64,000 nucleotides of DNA from an uncultured Collinsella sp. (GTDB taxonomy: Bacteria > Actinomycetota > Coriobacteriia > Coriobacteriales > Coriobacteriaceae): positions 49,998 through 113,997 of the forward strand of contig UQPF01000008.1 in the NCBI GenBank assembly GCA_900542905.1. Direction: 5' to 3'. This document shows positions 57,529 to 64,000 of the stretch, piece after piece. The notes under the pieces were generated by a model. It was not told the DNA's origin and made no database searches. It worked only from the letters and a program-made list of their open reading frames with translations. The position numbers were made by a program, and so were the translations under genes. How positions within the stretch are numbered: the stretch's first letter is position 1; each line of letters begins with the position of its first letter.

Positions 57529-57866
57529 TGCCCGTCCTCCTTCGCGGTCATGTTGTTCCTGATAAACGCGACAAGGCGCAGCCCCTGCATGTAACCAAGG
57601 CCGCTCACGCGGCGGCCGTCGGGAATGTCAAGCGCCTTGACGATCACCTTCGCCTTGACCGTGCCGATGCCCGGGAACGAGCGGGCGAACTCCTCGACCT
57701 TGAGCCTCTGCGCGATGGGCGCCTCGATGGCCGCCTCGGGCGGGATGTTCCCCGCTTTGCACGCCGCCTTGAACGCGGCGCGCTCGCGGCGCGTGTGGAC
57801 GGCCTTCGCCATCGCCTCCTTGCGCTGCTCCGGCGTTCGGAGCGGCGGCAGGTTCTTCTCCTCCAT
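57525..57866 (-). CDS. Actinobacterial IHF-like (mIHF) DNA-binding protein
   Basis: 113 residues. N-terminal basic helix (RKEAMAKAVHTRRERAAFKA) and a C-terminal helix-two-turn-helix, RSFPGIGTVKAKVIVKALDI then RVSGLGYMQGLRLVAFI, the pattern of mycobacterial-type integration host factor. Actinobacterial mIHF bends DNA and is needed for some phage integrases. A phage-borne copy in the recombination operon may serve replication, recombination or the DNA-inversion system. Overlaps SSB start. Confidence 0.75.
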   Translation of the reverse strand: MEEKNLPPLRTPEQRKEAMAKAVHTRRERAAFKAACKAGNIPPEAAIEAPIAQRLKVEEFARSFPGIGTVKAKVIVKALDIPDGRRVSGLGYMQGLRLVAFIRNNMTAKEDGQ

Positions 57867-57869
57867 GTC

Positions 57870-58862
57870 CTACATCCTCTCGACGTATCCGTGAATGCCG
57901 TTCTCGACCATGACGGCCCTCACGCGGCGCAGCTCGTCCGCCGTGGCGCACTCGATGACAACGCGGTAGCCCCTCTGCGGTGCTGGGGCCGCATCCTCGG
58001 CCACATACGGCTCGGGGCGCGACGGGACCACCCGCACGCATCTCGGCACGCCCAGGGGCGGCTCAGGCTCAGGCTCCTCGTCGGGCAGCGGCTCGGGGTC
58101 GGGCGGCAGTGGCTCGGGTTCCGGCTCGGGCTCCGGTGCGGGCGCCATCGCCTGCTCGTAGGTCGCCGCGAGCATGGCGGCCTTGGCGACCTCCTCGCGG
58201 TGCGCGGCGACCGCAGCCGCCACCTCGCCCGAGTCCGCCGGCAGGGTCCTCGTCCACCACGCCACGGCCCATGCCTTCTCGGACTCGTCCGCGTAGTCGA
58301 GGCCGTTGACGAACTTGAACTGATGCAGCAGCTCGCCCACGCGGCGCTCGATGATGTTCTTGGCCTTGACCTCGCCAAAGCTCGCGTTGAGCCACTTGTC
58401 GTCGGCGATGCGCTCGTATGGCACCAGCGGCCCCATCTCGCCCGCGAGGTCGTAATAGTGGCCCTTGAGCGCGATGAGTCGGCGGGTCCTGCACTCGCCG
58501 TCGTAGCGGTCGATTTCGGCCTTGTACTCATCGGAGAGCCTGTCGATGGGTGCCGTGATCTCGCCGATGGTCTTGTCGAACGTCTTGAGCAGGTCGCTGT
58601 ACTTCTTCTTCGCGGCCTTGCGCTGCGCCTCGATGGGCTTCTTCACGGCGTTGACCGCCGTGCGGTACTTCTTCGCCGCCTTGAAGTCCTCGTCCTTCTC
58701 GATGCGCTTGACGTCCATGTAGTCCGCCAGCTTCTCGTCCACGTTCTTCTTAAGCTTTGCCAGCTTGTCCTCGAGCGTGTCGTCGATGGCGAGCGACGCC
58801 ACCAGCGTGTCGAAGTCCTCCTCGAGCGGCACGGCCTCGACCGCCAAAACCTCGTCTGCCAT
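57870..58862 (-). CDS. DUF1351 phage protein
   Basis: 330 residues. DTLEDKLAKLKKNVDEKLAD and QRKAAKKKYSDLLKTFDKTI mark DUF1351, a coiled family regularly next to phage recT/bet and ssb genes. A Pro/Glu-rich linker (about 240-275) joins a C-terminal domain (YRVVIECATADELRRVRAVM). It probably assists recombination, exact role unknown. Start overlaps the Bet stop (TAATG). Confidence 0.8.
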   Translation of the reverse strand: MADEVLAVEAVPLEEDFDTLVASLAIDDTLEDKLAKLKKNVDEKLADYMDVKRIEKDEDFKAAKKYRTAVNAVKKPIEAQRKAAKKKYSDLLKTFDKTIGEITAPIDRLSDEYKAEIDRYDGECRTRRLIALKGHYYDLAGEMGPLVPYERIADDKWLNASFGEVKAKNIIERRVGELLHQFKFVNGLDYADESEKAWAVAWWTRTLPADSGEVAAAVAAHREEVAKAAMLAATYEQAMAPAPEPEPEPEPLPPDPEPLPDEEPEPEPPLGVPRCVRVVPSRPEPYVAEDAAPAPQRGYRVVIECATADELRRVRAVMVENGIHGYVERM

Positions 58863-59761
58863 TAGAAGCCTCCCAGCAGGTCGTCGTCGGTCGCGTACTC
58901 GGCGGGCGCGGGCTCATAGACGGGCGCGGGCTCCGGCTCGGGTGCGGCGGGCTCGGGTTGCGCCTTGCGGGCCGCGATCTCCTCCTCCATCCACGAGGCC
59001 GCGCGGCGCGCCTGCATGAGCGTCATGTCGTGCATGGAGCCCGACGTGCAGCCCACGGCGGCGCAGATGGCCGCCATGGCCCCGGCGCTGTCGAGCGCAG
59101 TCGCCGCCATGAACGGCTTGAACAGCTCGCGCACGGGCTGCAGGTCGGCGACGGGCTCGACGCTCTCGGCCTCGACGGCCTGAGTGCCGGCGTGCATGTC
59201 GCGCTCGACCTTCTGGTCCATCTCCTCGCCCGTGTACATCCCGCCGAACTCGTCGGGGTAGGCAAGGCGCCATGCCGCAGCCTTGGCGCACTTGTCGATC
59301 ATAACGCCGGGCATCTTCGCCCAGTTGCTCTTGCCGGTGCTGTAGTCGGTGAGCGCCAGCTCGACGTATGCGGGCTTCTTGCCGTCGGTGAACGCGACCT
59401 CGGCCCAGCCGCCGATGAGCTGCTCCCCGATCATCTTGTAGACGGCGGAGCCCTTCTTCTTGACGACCTCGCCGTCGCGGAGCACCACGACGCCGCTGTC
59501 GATGCCGCCGTAATTTGGCTGGCGGTTCGCGCGGCGGTTGAACACCTGATAGGCCGTGATGATGCTCGCGGGGGCGTTGCCGTACTTGACCAGATAGACC
59601 TCCTTGGTGAAGGGGTTCAGGTGCTGGCGGTTGCACAGCTCCACGCACAGCGCCAGCTCGCCGTCTGTGGCGTTCGGGCACAGGCGCTCGCGGATGTCCT
59701 GCGCCGTGAACTTCACGGGCATGCCCGCGTCGTCCTTGAACTCGATGATCCCGTTACTCAT
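58862..59761 (-). CDS. bet: Phage recombination protein Bet (RecT-type annealase)
   Basis: 299 residues. ELALCVELCNRQHLNPFTKE, VYLVKYGNAPASIITAYQVF and KMPGVMIDKCAKAAAWRLAY are the core of the Bet/RecT annealing domain. The tail is Glu/Pro-rich and ends DDDLLGGF. It anneals single strands in Red-type recombination. No exonuclease gene of the Exo type was recognised nearby. Overlaps the upstream gene by 8 nt. Confidence 0.9.
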   Translation of the reverse strand: MSNGIIEFKDDAGMPVKFTAQDIRERLCPNATDGELALCVELCNRQHLNPFTKEVYLVKYGNAPASIITAYQVFNRRANRQPNYGGIDSGVVVLRDGEVVKKKGSAVYKMIGEQLIGGWAEVAFTDGKKPAYVELALTDYSTGKSNWAKMPGVMIDKCAKAAAWRLAYPDEFGGMYTGEEMDQKVERDMHAGTQAVEAESVEPVADLQPVRELFKPFMAATALDSAGAMAAICAAVGCTSGSMHDMTLMQARRAASWMEEEIAARKAQPEPAAPEPEPAPVYEPAPAEYATDDDLLGGF

Positions 59762-60101
59762 CGATGGTCACCCCTTCGTCACTGATCTCGACCTTCTCGA
59801 TGTCCACGCCCGCCAGCTCGGCGAATACGCCGCGCGGCCCGTTCAGCTTGTAGATGCGCTCCATGCGGCCGGCGCTGCCGACAATGGAGTCGTAGACCTC
59901 GGAGTCCTGCGAATCGGCTCCCAGCAGCTTCACGCTGTACAGAAGCCCGTAGGCGATGCCGCGCAGGCACGCTGGCTTCAGGCCCCTCTTCCCTATCTCG
60001 GCGCCATCCTCGTCTGCGAGGCAGATAAGGTTCGTGGCGAACTCGTCCAGCACCTCGAACGCATCGCCACCGACTTGGACGTCTATGTGCATGTACTCCA
60101 T
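59754..60101 (-). CDS. Hypothetical phage protein
   Basis: 115 residues, MHIDVQVGGDAFEVLDEFAT then GLKPACLRGIAYGLLYSVKL, acidic, alpha/beta. GGAG lies 8 nt before the ATG; 3 nt after the RusA stop. No family recognised. Confidence 0.55.
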   Translation of the reverse strand: MEYMHIDVQVGGDAFEVLDEFATNLICLADEDGAEIGKRGLKPACLRGIAYGLLYSVKLLGADSQDSEVYDSIVGSAGRMERIYKLNGPRGVFAELAGVDIEKVEISDEGVTIDE

Positions 60102-60104
60102 TGC

Positions 60105-60575
60105 TTAATCTCCGTTTCTCTTCTTCTCCCTGGTGCCTGCGAACCAGCCGCGGTAGACCCGTATGTCCATGTGCGGCTCGATGCCGCGCATTCGGGGCCA
60201 CTTGACGACGTGGAGCTCGACCACCTGGTTGTCGTCACCCCAGACCGCCCCGTTCATCCCGTCCAGCACCAGCTTGGCTATGTTGTCCGCGTCCGGCTTG
60301 AACGTGTAAGGCTCCGACGTGATGTTCTTCGGCCTCGACTCCGGCAGCGGGCCGTACGCGTCGATGCGTACCGCGACGGGGACCCTGAACGGGAACAGCA
60401 TTCCCTTGAGACCCGGGTACGCCTCCCGCATGGCCTTGAGCGCCGCGTCGCGGATGGCGGCCTCGTTGCGGATGGTCTCGGTGGGCGTGTACATCCGCGC
60501 GTGGCGTCGGTCGAGCCTGTGGCGAAGCTTGCCGGCCACGAACGGGACGGTAAACGCGAAGTTCCTTCCGATCAC
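60105..60575 (-). CDS. rusA: Holliday-junction resolvase RusA
   Basis: 156 residues. The catalytic stretch TFKPDADNIAKLVLDGMNGA and VWGDDNQVVELHVVKWPR keeps the RusA aspartates and lysine; IRNEAAIRDAALKAM precedes. It cuts four-way junctions made by phage recombination. Start is GTG at 60575 with GGGG 8 nt upstream, overlapping the preceding gene by 4 nt (GTGA). Confidence 0.88.
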   Translation of the reverse strand: MIGRNFAFTVPFVAGKLRHRLDRRHARMYTPTETIRNEAAIRDAALKAMREAYPGLKGMLFPFRVPVAVRIDAYGPLPESRPKNITSEPYTFKPDADNIAKLVLDGMNGAVWGDDNQVVELHVVKWPRMRGIEPHMDIRVYRGWFAGTREKKRNGD

Positions 60576-60712
60576 AGCATCGACCCCATTCCGAGCACGA
60601 CGCGGATGCCGTCCGCCGCGAGCAGCATCGCCCGCAGGACGTAGGGCATGAGGGCGTACACCGCGAACAGGAGCGCGATGTACCCAGCGCACCTAAGCAG
60701 CTTCGATGCCAT
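60572..60712 (-). CDS. Small membrane peptide
   Basis: 46 residues, MASKLLRCAGYIALLFAVYA, one hydrophobic helix. GGAGG lies 6 nt before the ATG. Overlaps the RusA start and the HTH gene stop. Function unknown; too short for most gene finders. Confidence 0.55.
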   Translation of the reverse strand: MASKLLRCAGYIALLFAVYALMPYVLRAMLLAADGIRVVLGMGSML

Positions 60713-60941
60713 GCGTTCCCTCCTCGATCCACTGCTCCACCCATTCCGGGCGCACCATGCGCCCCACCTTGCGCCCCTCGGGCAGCTGCGAGCGCAGGCG
60801 TCCCGCCTTGCACTCGATGCGCAGCGTGTCGTAGGGCACCCCCGTCACCCTCGACGCCTCGCGCAGCGTGTACATCAGCTTGTGTCTGATGCCAAGCTCG
60901 TCGGCCATCTGCTGGAACGTTTTGGCTCTGCTAGAATCCAT
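60693..60941 (-). CDS. Excisionase-like HTH DNA-binding protein
   Basis: 82 residues. LREASRVTGVPYDTLRIECK, AGRLRSQLPEGRKVGRMVRP and EWVEQWIEEG form the winged-helix/MerR-like domain of the excisionase family (helix-turn-helix type 17). It may act as an excisionase or early regulator. Perfect GGAGGT site 5 nt before the ATG at 60941. Confidence 0.75.
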   Translation of the reverse strand: MDSSRAKTFQQMADELGIRHKLMYTLREASRVTGVPYDTLRIECKAGRLRSQLPEGRKVGRMVRPEWVEQWIEEGTHGIEAA

Positions 60942-60962
60942 GAGTGACCTCCTTTCAGGTCT

Positions 60963-61002
60963 GGAGCCGTCCCCGCTTTCCACACTGGGCGGCTCCTTTT
61001 TT
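60963..61002 (+). terminator. Intrinsic terminator on the plus strand, antisense to the early operon
   Basis: GGAGCCGTCC (60963-60972) and GGGCGGCTCC (60987-60996) form a 10-bp stem with one wobble, followed on plus by TTTTTT. No plus-strand gene ends here. On minus the gap 60942-61127 separates the HTH gene from the SPFH gene; it holds no other feature. Confidence 0.55.
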
Positions 61003-61127
61003 GTTGCTTGCTTTCCGGGGCCTCGCCCCCGGCACGGCACCGGTAGGGAACGTCCCCGCGGATGGTTATGGAGAGCCGCGGGGCAACGGTGCCGCCCCGG
61101 GGACGGCCCGCGCGCGGCGGGCGGCCC

Positions 61128-62099
61128 CTACTTGGTGCCGACCAGCGGCTGGGAGCCCTCGGGCACGACGACGAGGTTGCCGTCCTTGCCGATGCTCTTG
61201 AGCGCGTCGATGTAGTGCTGCTGGATGACCTGGTCGTTGAGCGAGTTCGCGAGGACCGCGTTCGCGTCCGCCTCGCCCTGGGCCTCGATCTTCTTGGTCT
61301 CGGCCTGGACCTTGGCCGTCTCCTGCTCGTTCTGGGCCTTCTGCTTGGCGACCTCGGCCGCCTGCGCCTCGCTGTAGCTCTTGGTGATGTTCTTCGGGTA
61401 GCGGACGTCCTGCACGCTCACCTGCTCGACCGTGAGGCCTATGCCCTTCCACTTCTTGGTGAGGGCCTTCTGGACGGCCTTGGTGAACTGGGAGCGGTCG
61501 GTGAGCATCGTCACCGTGTCGAAGCCGCCCGAGACCTCGCGGGTGACGGCGCGGACGTCGTTGGAGATGTACTTCTCCACGAAGCTCTCCTGCGTGCCGT
61601 ACTCGCTGTAGAGGCTGAGCGCGGCGTCGGGGTTGAGCGAGTAGTTGACCTGGATGTCGATGTTGGCGCTGGCGCCCGACTTGTCGTTGATGGAGACCTG
61701 CTTGCCCTCGTAGGAGCCGCCGTCCACCTCGTAGTCGGTGTCCCCGTAGAAGTTGATGAGGTTGTTGCGGACGTCGTAGGTCACGACGTCCTGCCAGGGG
61801 GCCTTGGCGTGGAAACCGGCCTCGGAGGTCGAGCCGGCGAGCGAGCCACCGAGGTTGCGGATGACGCAGACCTCGCCGGTGTCCTGCGTGTAGAGGCAGG
61901 CGGAGGCGGCGATGACGGCACCTGCCAGGATGAGGGGCAGGGCGCACGCGGGCGAGACGATGCGGGCCTCGTACCTGTTGCCCCAATGGTCCGCGGGCCC
62001 GGCGGCCTTCTCGCGCTCGGCCTCGTTATACCGCTTGATGGCGACGGCGGCGGCCACGCCGCCGAGTCCCAGACCAGCTCCGATAATCAGTTGAATCAT
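61128..62099 (-). CDS. SPFH/Band-7 (prohibitin-like) membrane protein
   Basis: 323 residues. A hydrophobic N-terminus with a glycine-rich helix (QLIIGAGLGLGGVAAAVAI), a second hydrophobic segment (LPLILAGAVIAASACLY) and the Band-7 domain (GEVCVIRNLGGSLAGSTSEA; VNYSLNPDAALSLYSEYG; TRSQFTKAV-like), then a coiled tail (QAAEVAKQKAQNEQETAKVQ). SPFH proteins form membrane rings and microdomains. In a prophage it might protect against superinfection or help early takeover. The ATG at 62099 has AAGGAG 6 nt upstream. Confidence 0.8.
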   Translation of the reverse strand: MIQLIIGAGLGLGGVAAAVAIKRYNEAEREKAAGPADHWGNRYEARIVSPACALPLILAGAVIAASACLYTQDTGEVCVIRNLGGSLAGSTSEAGFHAKAPWQDVVTYDVRNNLINFYGDTDYEVDGGSYEGKQVSINDKSGASANIDIQVNYSLNPDAALSLYSEYGTQESFVEKYISNDVRAVTREVSGGFDTVTMLTDRSQFTKAVQKALTKKWKGIGLTVEQVSVQDVRYPKNITKSYSEAQAAEVAKQKAQNEQETAKVQAETKKIEAQGEADANAVLANSLNDQVIQQHYIDALKSIGKDGNLVVVPEGSQPLVGTK

Positions 62100-62172
62100 G
62101 TCTTTCTCCTTTTCGTTGGTCAAATCTACTTACGGCCCGTCTCGGCGTAGGAGCCGACCTACTTCCCCATCG

Positions 62173-62505
62173 CTACTCACGCCCCTTCCGCAGCTGATGC
62201 ATGACCCACTCGCCCGCGGCGAGGCCCACCTCAACGGGCTGGATGCCGGGGTCGATGGCGTCGGTGGTGTTCATGCAGACCGTGCGCTGGACGTAGGCCA
62301 TGACCGCTTCGCCGCGCAGCAGACCGTCCAGGCGCCCGCGGGCGTCGAGGAACGACTCGAAGGCCTCGTGGTGCCAGCCGCCGCCGGCGTCGCACCAGCA
62401 GACGATGGCCTCGATGCCCGAGAAGCCCTGCGGGCACTCGATCTCGAAGGACTTCCCGCGCGCCTCGTACCTGATGTTCTCGCGGCGCATCTTCACGTCT
62501 CCCAT
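62173..62505 (-). CDS. Hypothetical phage protein
   Basis: 110 residues, MGDVKMRRENIRYEARGKSF then EAIVCWCDAGGGWHHEAFES, with two Cys and several His. Ends GEWVMHQLRKGRE. No domain recognised. AGGGG lies before the ATG. Confidence 0.55.
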   Translation of the reverse strand: MGDVKMRRENIRYEARGKSFEIECPQGFSGIEAIVCWCDAGGGWHHEAFESFLDARGRLDGLLRGEAVMAYVQRTVCMNTTDAIDPGIQPVEVGLAAGEWVMHQLRKGRE

Positions 62506-62516
62506 GTCGCCCTCCC

Positions 62517-62627
62517 CTACAGCTCGAAGTCGGAAAAGTCGCGGGCCTCGACGGGCTCGGCCTCGACCGTGATGGCCTCGGGGACGTTCCAGCCGCCCAG
62601 CTCGATGTCGATGTAGTTCTCGTTCAT
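62517..62627 (-). CDS. Small acidic phage peptide
   Basis: 36 residues, MNENYIDIELGGWNVPEAIT and ending ARDFSDFEL, strongly acidic, with GGAGAG before the ATG. Located 29 nt after the Cro-like gene, so among the first products of the lytic transcript. Possibly an inhibitor of a host protein, which is speculation. Confidence 0.5.
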   Translation of the reverse strand: MNENYIDIELGGWNVPEAITVEAEPVEARDFSDFEL

Positions 62628-62656
62628 GGTTCTCTCCGTTTCGTTAGATGCAAACT

Positions 62657-62854
62657 TTAACTTTCCTCTGTTGCCAAAAAAATATCGTCGCGAGTGATGC
62701 CGAGGAACGTCAGGACCCTTTCGAGGTCTTTGGCTCGCATCTCTCCGGGATAAAGCTCGTAACGGTCATAGGTCGGTTGGCTAACTCCCAACATCCGCTG
62801 AACTGCGACTTTCTTAACCCCTTTGCTCTCGCGAACATCTCGCAGGGTATTCAA
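62657..62854 (-). CDS. Cro-like XRE-family repressor
   Basis: 65 residues, LRDVRESKGVKKVAVQRMLG then VSQPTYDRYELYPGEMRAKD, a classical lambda-type helix-turn-helix. Starts at TTG 62854 with GGAGG 4 nt upstream. Divergent from the CI-like gene, and first gene of the long minus-strand transcript, so it takes the place of Cro. It is codon-poor and AT-rich like the operator region. Confidence 0.78.
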   Translation of the reverse strand: MNTLRDVRESKGVKKVAVQRMLGVSQPTYDRYELYPGEMRAKDLERVLTFLGITRDDIFLATEES

Positions 62855-62880
62855 GTGGCCTCCTCTCTCTTGCTGAACTA

Positions 62881-62909
62881 ATAGTAAGTCTTTCTTTGCA
62901 TCGTGTAAA
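62881..62909 (-). promoter_or_regulatory. Early lytic promoter (PR-like)
   Basis: On minus, TTTACA (62904-62909) and TACTAT (62881-62886) are separated by 17 nt, a near-consensus sigma-70 promoter pointing to the Cro-like gene, whose start is 27 nt past the -10. Confidence 0.75.
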
Positions 62910-62911
62910 CA

Positions 62912-62937
62912 AAAACTTTTCTGGAATGAAAAGTTTT
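62912..62937. promoter_or_regulatory. Operator dyad between cI-like and cro-like genes
   Basis: AAAACTTTT (62912-62920) and AAAAGTTTT (62929-62937) form a perfect 9-bp dyad with an 8-bp spacer, directly upstream of the minus -35. Candidate repressor operator; a second related half-site may lie at AAAATGATAAG. Confidence 0.65.
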
Positions 62938-62984
62938 CTTTTCTAAAATGATAAGTAAAGTTATACATAGGCAAGGAGAGGCCC

Positions 62985-63608
62985 ATGGAAATCGGTAAAA
63001 ACCTTCGCCGGCTCAGAAGTAGAGCTGGACTGACCCAGCAGGAAATAGCCGACAAACTCGATGTATCGCGAGTTGCCATCGGCCAGTGGGAATCCGAGAA
63101 GTCGATGCCGAGAAAAGCGAACCTTGAGCAACTCGCCGACCTCTTCGACACCACGGTAGCCGACCTCATGGGAGAGGACGCCACCGAGGCCGCCATCAGC
63201 GGCACCTCCCGCATGGTCCCCCTGCTGGGCTTCGCGCACATGGGCGAGCCGTGCGACGAGGGGAACCTCGCCGACGAGGTCGAGGTCCCCGCCTCCATCG
63301 CCGACGCGCACCCGCGCGGCTTCATGGTCCACGCCCAGGGAGGGTGCATGGACAACCGTTTCCCCCACGACGCGCTGCTGCTGGTCGACCCCGACATGGA
63401 GCCGGTCAACGGCCAGCCCGTGCTCGCCGAGACGTCCGACTACGGCGCCGTGGTGCGCAACTACACCCGGGGCCGCTCCACCGTCATGCTCACGGCGGAC
63501 AGCCACAGCGGCGAGTACGACGACATCCTCGCCGGGCCGGGCGACGAGCCCGTGGTCTGCAAGGGCCGCGTCGTCTGGTACATGGGCGAGCGGGACGAGA
63601 GGGAGTAG
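62985..63608 (+). CDS. CI-like phage repressor (XRE HTH + S24/LexA-like domain)
   Basis: 207 residues. The N-terminal HTH (IGKNLRRLRSRAGLTQQEIA; SRVAIGQWESEKSMPRKANL) is followed by a C-terminal S24-like domain (FMVHAQGGCMDNRFPHDALL; DPDMEPVNGQPVLAETSDYG). At the catalytic positions Cys replaces the usual Ser (GGCMD against GDSM) and Arg is at the Lys position (AVVRNY). Self-cleavage after DNA damage may therefore be lost. GGAG lies before the ATG at 62985. Keeps the prophage silent. Confidence 0.85.
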   Translation: MEIGKNLRRLRSRAGLTQQEIADKLDVSRVAIGQWESEKSMPRKANLEQLADLFDTTVADLMGEDATEAAISGTSRMVPLLGFAHMGEPCDEGNLADEVEVPASIADAHPRGFMVHAQGGCMDNRFPHDALLLVDPDMEPVNGQPVLAETSDYGAVVRNYTRGRSTVMLTADSHSGEYDDILAGPGDEPVVCKGRVVWYMGERDERE

Positions 63609-63663
63609 GCATGGGGGCCGACCAGGCCCCTGCCAACCAGACTGGAAGAACGGAGGAGCGCGG

Positions 63664-63915
63664 ATGGCTCCGAAAGAGGCAATCGAGAAGATCAGCGCAC
63701 TCGGTATAGAGATCGGGGTCGCGTCGACCGGCAGCGGGGACGACTACATCTCACTCACGGACATAGCAAGGTACAAGAGCGATGAGCCGAAGATGGTGGT
63801 GCAGAACTGGATGAGGAACAGGAACACCATCGAGTTCCTCGGTGTCTGGGAGTCGCTCCACAACCCCGACTTTAAAGGGCTCTTCGGGGGTTTGTGTGGG
63901 TTAGCCGCCCGGTAA
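63664..63915 (+). CDS. KilA-N domain protein, apparently truncated
   Basis: 83 residues, DDYISLTDIARYKSDEPKMV then QNWMRNRNTIEFLGVWESL, the first half of a KilA-N domain. After HNPDFK the sequence becomes GLFGGLCGLAAR and stops, whereas family members continue for about 60 residues more. So it is cut short, by a frame change or a recombination junction. AGGAG lies before the ATG. The last 85 bp of the window contain no feature I recognise. Confidence 0.65.
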   Translation: MAPKEAIEKISALGIEIGVASTGSGDDYISLTDIARYKSDEPKMVVQNWMRNRNTIEFLGVWESLHNPDFKGLFGGLCGLAAR

Positions 63916-64000
63916 AATTGCCCGCCTAGCAGCGGCGGCGCGCCTCGCGTATCGTTGTTTTCCGACCAAAGAAAAAATGAACGCGCGAAGGAACGCCGCC

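Noticed and set aside
30056..64000. Direct attL/attR repeat bounding the prophage
   Set aside because: Compared by eye 30056-30319 with 63840-64000; no convincing shared core. The right end probably lies outside the window.

Overview
The window looks like a chromosome segment of a high-G+C gut actinobacterium of the class Coriobacteriia, most likely Collinsella. This rests on the look of the proteins, the GC-rich codon use, the class A-like RNase P RNA and the mix of housekeeping genes; I could run no search. It has two halves. About 1-30,060 is ordinary host chromosome. About 30,200-64,000 is a siphovirus-type prophage that appears to run on past the right edge.

Host half, left to right: a molybdenum block on the minus strand (modA cut by the window edge, a mogA/moaB-type gene, moeA); a CLC-type anion transporter and a diacylglycerol-kinase-family lipid kinase on plus; a release-factor-like rescue protein, xpt, an MFS exporter and an O-acetylhomoserine sulfhydrylase-like enzyme on minus; a C_GCAxxG_C_C protein; a YigZ-family protein; rnpB; rpsA; a HAD phosphatase; a cysteine desulfidase/UPF0597 protein; rpiB; ndk; argH and argG with a 56-codon gene between them; a Cof-type HAD phosphatase; polA; an M18 aminopeptidase; yaaA; and a TPP-riboswitch-led thiC with thiD. 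Several gaps hold long inverted repeats of one family (arms starting near AGTTGCGGTG, four copies). Another gap holds a 124-bp double palindrome.

Prophage half: the immunity region is at the right (CI-like repressor on plus, Cro-like gene on minus, with an operator dyad and a clear minus-strand promoter between). Almost everything else is one long minus-strand run. Its order is early and recombination genes (SPFH protein, excisionase-like HTH, RusA, Bet/RecT, DUF1351, mIHF-like protein, SSB, replication protein), a patch of small zinc-ribbon proteins, terminase small and large subunits, portal, a MuF protein fused to an HExxH metallopeptidase domain, scaffold, major capsid, connectors, tail tube, tail chaperones with a -1 frameshift site, tape measure, Dit, two collagen-like tail proteins, a receptor-binding-type tail protein, holin and endolysin.

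The most striking feature is at 32,170-35,074. A tyrosine recombinase lies next to five copies of a 12-bp core (ATTCTGTATCCC), four in one orientation and one inverted. The core lies inside the open reading frame of the tail-tip protein. Between the copies are four silent, start-less C-terminal coding cassettes besides the one now expressed. All five are in the same frame relative to the core and each ends in a stop codon one base before the next core. This is the layout of a shufflon (multiple DNA inversion system, as in plasmid R64), here apparently used by a phage to switch its receptor-binding tip. The recombinase stop codon overlaps the inverted core. No other integrase is in the window, so this enzyme is probably the shufflase rather than the prophage integrase.
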